A DNA stretch of 24,648 nucleotides. It comes from Botryllus schlosseri. Its lineage: Eukaryota > Chordata > Ascidiacea > Stolidobranchia > Styelidae. This document shows positions 20,991 to 24,648 of this stretch, one piece after another. A program made the position numbers and the translations under genes. The notes under the pieces are model-generated. The model was not told the origin of the DNA and did not search any database. It saw only the letters and a list, made by a program, of their open reading frames with translations. Location: NCBI GenBank assembly GCA_000444245.1, contig ATSW01007650.1, positions 1 through 24,648 on the forward strand, read 5' to 3'. Each line of letters begins with the position of its first letter. Within the stretch, counting starts at the first letter, position 1.

Positions 20991-21611
20991 CCAAAATATG
21001 GTAGGCTAACCCATTTGTGATCTTCCAAAATTTTTTACTTACTACATCCTAGAGGGGATTCCATGCAGTGAGCACCTTTATGAAATTGTAATCCTTAGTC
21101 CGTATTCGAATCGGAGATTCATCAAAGATTCCAGATTCAAGCTTCTCGGTTGACATAGACACGGGGTATACACACTTTGTTAGTTTTACGGAAAATTATC
21201 CATTTACAAGTGAAAAGAGATGAGACGCGTATGAGTATTTTAGTTAAGCTTTACAGAGACAAACTTGATAGCTTCATACTCCTCTTTCATCTTGATAGAA
21301 TGACCGATTGGTACAGGAGAAAATATATTTCCATAGTGCAAAAGTACAATTTTTAGGCTTGAAAAACTGCTTTTTAACAAACAAAGTTCTCGCATCAGGC
21401 CATGTTAATATTGATGGAATAACTGAGAACGACACAGTGTTCATCATAGTCAATTATGTAAATTATTTGAAGCTGGCCCAGAATTATTATATTATTCTCC
21501 ACAATAGTGCAACTAAAACCCCAATCACACAGTGGATACAGAGATTAGATCATTGTGTTTCGCGACGCGAGTGGAGCATAATATACGCCAGAGGTTTAGC
21601 ATACGATCTAC
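20991..21611. other. no recognisable gene
   Basis: AT-rich sequence between two transposon fragments. A 104-codon plus-strand frame (21308-21622) has no recognisable features and overlaps the next transposon end. Confidence 0.4.
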
Positions 21612-21745
21612 CAGGGCCGTAACTGATCACCCAAACCGCCAATTGGGGAAGCTTGAAGGGGCCCAAGATTATTTTGTTGGTCGTTTGCTGAAAAATATTT
21701 ATTTAACTTGAAACTTTTCGTCGCGCTTCGCGCGATTTCATGTCC
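21612..21745 (+). mobile_element. truncated hAT-like fragment (CAGGGCCGTAAC end)
   Basis: Begins CAGGGCCGTAACTGATCACC, followed by GGGGCCCAAG, a terminal form common in non-autonomous hAT elements. Its body (ATTTATTTAACTTGAAAC then TCGCGCTTCGCGCGA) resembles 22629-22666 inside the nested element and 24259-24300 inside the third element. The body is therefore shared although the terminus differs. The right end is not found. Confidence 0.5.
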
Positions 21746-21804
21746 CGAGTGGTCTAGTTTTAAATATCATCAGTAAACTAAGAGAAAATGTGCATATTCT
21801 AGAG

Positions 21805-23135
21805 CAGGGGTTCTCAACCTGGGGGCGCGCCCCCCTTGGGGGGTGCAGGAGGCTCTCAGGGGGGGCGCGAGAAATTTTTGTCAATTTTGTCAATGTCTGT
21901 ATAAATTGTGACTAAACATGTGTTTCACAACCATTCTGGAGATACGATTATTGAAGATTAAACTTAATTCGTATTCTAGAAAGCTTGCCAAACTCAAACT
22001 CCATCAGTCGCGCTCAACGGAGTATAGGCTGACTTCAACTTCATTTGAGCAAATTTTTGATATTCTTTGAAGATTTAGTGAAATTCCTACGTGCAAGTCA
22101 TTCATTACTTTGTAGCTTTGGCAGTAGCCTAAATCTCTGTGCGCTAGGTAGCTGTTGTTGCTAGCTAGCGAACTGCACTGCCTAAGACAGACTTAGATGC
22201 AATATAGGTTGCCCGGTTTCGCCCTCAATTTGGCTATAAATCAAAACAATTTAATTCATTTCCAAACCTGATCAAATTTAGCATGGCAGGACAGAACGAC
22301 GCCGTCCTCTTTGTAGTCACTACCAGCATCAGGATTATTCTCAGTGCAACCTACGTTGAAATTAATTGATGTCTTTTCAAGGTTTTTTTGGTATTTTAAA
22401 ACAAGTTTGGGGAGGTTTGTCAGCAATGTAAAATACCAAATAACTGGAATGCGGATTCAAAACTGGCGTAAGATATACTATTAGATCAGGGGTGGGCAGC
22501 CCGTACGGCCGCATACGGTCGTAGAAGGGAATTTGTGCGACCGTCGACGCCTAATTCAATTGGTATGTGTTGGCAGCCGTAGACATGCAAATTGTAATTA
22601 CGAATTCACTCTCGAATTTTCGAGAGATTTTATTTAATCTTGAAATTTTCTTCGCGCTCCGCGCAATTCAACAAGACTTCATTTCTCGATTTTAATGCAG
22701 TAGCGCCCTTTGTAAATGGAGCAGGAATGGGAATCCTCAAGAAATAACAATTCATTCGCGGCTCTGAAGAATTTTCGCGCTTGGCACAACAATATTCACT
22801 CCCAGCAACTATTCATAACATTGCCACTCGCGATTTCGGTGCATACAATAGGCCGTTGTGAAAAGTAGAATAGTCCGGAGTTCACCGGGAATGGATATGG
22901 ACAGTTTACTATAGGTATTTTGCGTCCAGATCGTTCATTGCAGCTATGCCCTGGAATGCGGCCTCAGGCTACATAAGTAATCGGAATGCGACCATGATTA
23001 GCAGGAAGGTTGCCCACCTCGATATTAGATGATGTGCTCTTTTTGACATGACGATAAATGTAAGGGGGGTCAGGGGGGCGATTATTTTGACCATCTCCAA
23101 GGGGGGCGCGTGTCAAAAACGGTTGAGAACCGATG
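21805..23135 (+). mobile_element. non-autonomous hAT element A, interrupted
   Basis: The left terminus is CAGGGGTTCTCAACC followed by GGGGGCGCGCCCCCCTTGG. The right terminus, read in reverse, is CATCGGTTCTCAACC…GCGCGCCCCCCTTGG, giving imperfect terminal inverted repeats of roughly 40 bp. Flanking 8-bp sequences TTCTAGAG (21797-21804) and TTTTAGAG (23136-23143) agree at 7 of 8, as expected for a hAT target duplication. Total span is 1331 bp, of which 544 bp (536-bp insert plus one duplication) come from element B. No transposase-like frame is visible, so the element is presumably moved in trans. Confidence 0.85.
22487..23022 (+). mobile_element. non-autonomous hAT element B, nested in A
   Basis: It starts CAGGGGTGGGCAGCCCGTAC and ends AGGAAGGTTGCCCACCTCGA, with perfect 8-bp flanking duplications TATTAGAT (22479-22486 and 23023-23030). 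It is 536 bp and lies wholly within element A, so it inserted later. Its body aligns along nearly its whole length with the reverse complement of element C (23709-24427). Examples are GGAGTTCACCGG at 22876-22887 and the TTCGCGC…GCGC palindrome near 22650. No coding capacity. Confidence 0.9.
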
Positions 23136-23209
23136 TTTTAGAGTAATAGGCATATCGCCGTCGTCGGTTACCACGAATTGAACAGGATAACGACTCTGAG
23201 GTAAGAGGC

Positions 23210-23273
23210 GGACCACAGAACCTTTTTTAAACCGTAAAATGGGTCACGGCCAAAAAAAGGCTGAGAACCCCTG
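23210..23273 (-). mobile_element. solo hAT right end (GGCTGAGAACCCCTG)
   Basis: Read on the minus strand it starts CAGGGGTTCTCAGCCTTTTT and continues GGCCGTGACCCATTTTAC, a classic hAT terminus. No left partner or matching flank (GACTAGAC expected) was found within the window, so it is a truncated copy beside element A. Confidence 0.6.
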
Positions 23274-23480
23274 GACTAGACCTAGGATTTGTATTCCTTT
23301 CTTGAGAAAATGAATCGTCCTCCCAGGACGCTCAAAAATACCCTTTTTCACATTTCAAGTTAGTTGATTATATCATGCGACACTCTGCTTTACTACGACA
23401 CCTAATGATTTTAATATAGGGACTATCACCTTCACAAAAAGTGCAATAGAATATAAATAAAAACAACCTTCATTTATTGC

Positions 23481-23560
23481 AGGGGCGGGCAACTTCTCCA
23501 GTCTGCGGGCCGGATATAGAAAAATTAAGTACTTGGCGGGCCGGATTGCTGAATCGATAC
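23481..23560 (+). mobile_element. truncated hAT left end (CAGGGGCGGGCAAC)
   Basis: CAGGGGCGGGCAACTTCTCC, then TGCGGGCCGGAT and a second GGCGGGCCGGAT, is the terminus of the CAGGGGTCGGCAACC/GCGGGCCGG class of hAT elements. No right end is visible before element C. The body from about 23560 to 23700 may belong to it but is undefined. Confidence 0.55.
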
Positions 23561-23708
23561 ATTATTCGCCCATTTATCCACGTATACAAGGAAGAAATCG
23601 TATTTAATGAATGTATTTTACCGACAGCAATGCAACTTCAAAGCCATTTCTCGCCAATAATGACGAAGACAATGTGGATTTGAGAACAGCATTGTCATAC
23701 TCATACAG

Positions 23709-24427
23709 CAGAGGTGGCCAATCTTTTTGCCTTCACGGCCGCATTTCGACTACTCATGTAGCCTAACGGCCGCATTCCAGGGTATAGTCGTAATGAACTA
23801 GCAGGACGCCAAATACTCACGTTAAAGTGTCTATGTCCATTTCCGGTGAACTCCGTACTAATCTATTAAATATTGTAGGCTGTTCATAGTCGCGCCAAGC
23901 GCGAAAATTATTTCAGATTCATTCATGAATTTCGTCATTCAAATTAGTTGTTCTCCATATTATTTCTCATCCCATGTGATCAGATTCATCGGTAGAGTTG
24001 ATGGAGGGCTGTTTTAGAAAATTTAGGGCAGTTTATGAATGATGATGCATCTTCGGGCAGGTCAATTATTGTTGGTCACTTTGTTGCATGCTGTTCTTTG
24101 CATGTCTTGACCTCCCGTCAGGATTGTCAGTATAGTGAGGAGCACACGATTCCGAGTTGGTATTTCTATATGAGGGGGCTGTGTCGCAACTGTATACTGT
24201 GGGGCTCTCATTGCAAAGTGCGCAACTATATTAAAATCGAAAAATGAAGTCGCATTGAATCGCGCCCTGCGCGAAGAAAATTTCAAGAATAATTTAAATC
24301 TTTCAAGAAATCGGGAGTCAATTCGTAAATTCAAATTCCACGTTGACGGCCACCAACACCTACTAATTGAATTACGCGTCCACGGCCGCACAAATTTGCT
24401 TCTGCGGCTGAAGGTTGGCCACCCCTG
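23709..24427 (-). mobile_element. non-autonomous hAT element C, same family as B
   Basis: The plus-strand ends are CAGAGGTGGCCAATCTTTTT and GGTTGGCCACCCCTG. Perfect 8-bp flanking duplications TCATACAG occupy 23701-23708 and 24428-24435. The reverse complement aligns with element B through the start (AATTTGTGCG, then CCGT and TAATTCAATT), the palindrome region (TTGAAATTTTCTTCGCGC), GGAGTTCACCGG and the GAATGCGGCC near the far end. It is longer than B (719 against 536 bp) because of extra central sequence. The long open frames here, on both strands, are fortuitous. Confidence 0.9.
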
Positions 24428-24435
24428 TCATACAG

Positions 24436-24648
24436 GTACCACCATGTCTGCTTCTCTCTGATCAATCAACACACGGTGCAATCCTTCATTTAGATTTCAA
24501 GGCGTTCAATAAGCCCGGTACCCCAAATTTACCAAGATATCAATGCATTAGGGTTTAGTAGGTGACGAGACAGCGTGGTTGTTAAACTGTGTGGCCTGTC
24601 TATCTCGATATTGAATTCATGCGGGTCGCGGCTTCGAAATTTGAAGTT
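24436..24648. other. no recognisable feature at right edge
   Basis: 213 bp after the last transposon duplication. No gene, repeat end or splice-bounded frame is seen. Confidence 0.4.

Noticed and set aside
24035-24461. Overlapping open frames on both strands at the right end
   Set aside because: They lie almost wholly within non-autonomous hAT element C and have no transposase motifs.

Overview
The window looks like animal nuclear DNA, most likely from an invertebrate. It is AT-rich and mostly non-coding, with scattered single-base Ns. It contains spliced exons of a metazoan-type heterotrimeric G-protein alpha subunit and many hAT-type DNA transposon ends with 8-bp target duplications. CpG is not obviously depleted by eye. 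I cannot name the species. No bacterial operon, CRISPR array, rRNA or intact tRNA gene is visible.

Only one gene is recognised with confidence. It is a G-alpha gene on the minus strand with two exons here: 11264-11409 (N-terminal helix and P-loop) and 5697-5814 (start of the helical domain). The two join in frame (…TFLKQ | MRIIHGSGY…) across an intron of about 5.4 kb with GT/AG ends. The sequence is closest to the Gq class, but the P-loop reads GTSESGKS instead of GxGESGKS. The Ser lies at the position equivalent to Ras Gly12 and is shared with the slow GTPase G-alpha-z. The first exon (initiator Met and lipidation site) and the switch/GTPase-core exons were not found. They probably lie in undetected exons or beyond the left edge of the window.

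The left part (about 0.9-1.35 kb) carries a fold-back element. Its arms are tandem copies of a 16-bp motif in opposite orientation, next to a perfect 14-bp hairpin. A 31-bp palindrome flanked by 7-bp direct repeats lies at 3.7 kb. The G-alpha intron holds a degraded tRNA-derived SINE head near 7.2 kb. Crossing or broken hAT ends lie at 14.1-15.1 kb, and a three-copy 43-bp minisatellite at 19.6 kb.

The right end (20.9-24.4 kb) is a hAT graveyard. A 1331-bp element (21805-23135, target duplication 7/8) is interrupted by a 536-bp element (22487-23022, target duplication 8/8). A relative of the inserted element, in opposite orientation, lies at 23709-24427 (target duplication 8/8). Single ends of further elements lie between and beside them. 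None of these elements shows a plausible transposase, so they look non-autonomous.

The longest open frames (up to about 130 codons) are what chance predicts for this length and composition, and they match nothing I recognise. I left them out as genes except where splice signals or coding texture justify a low-confidence mention.
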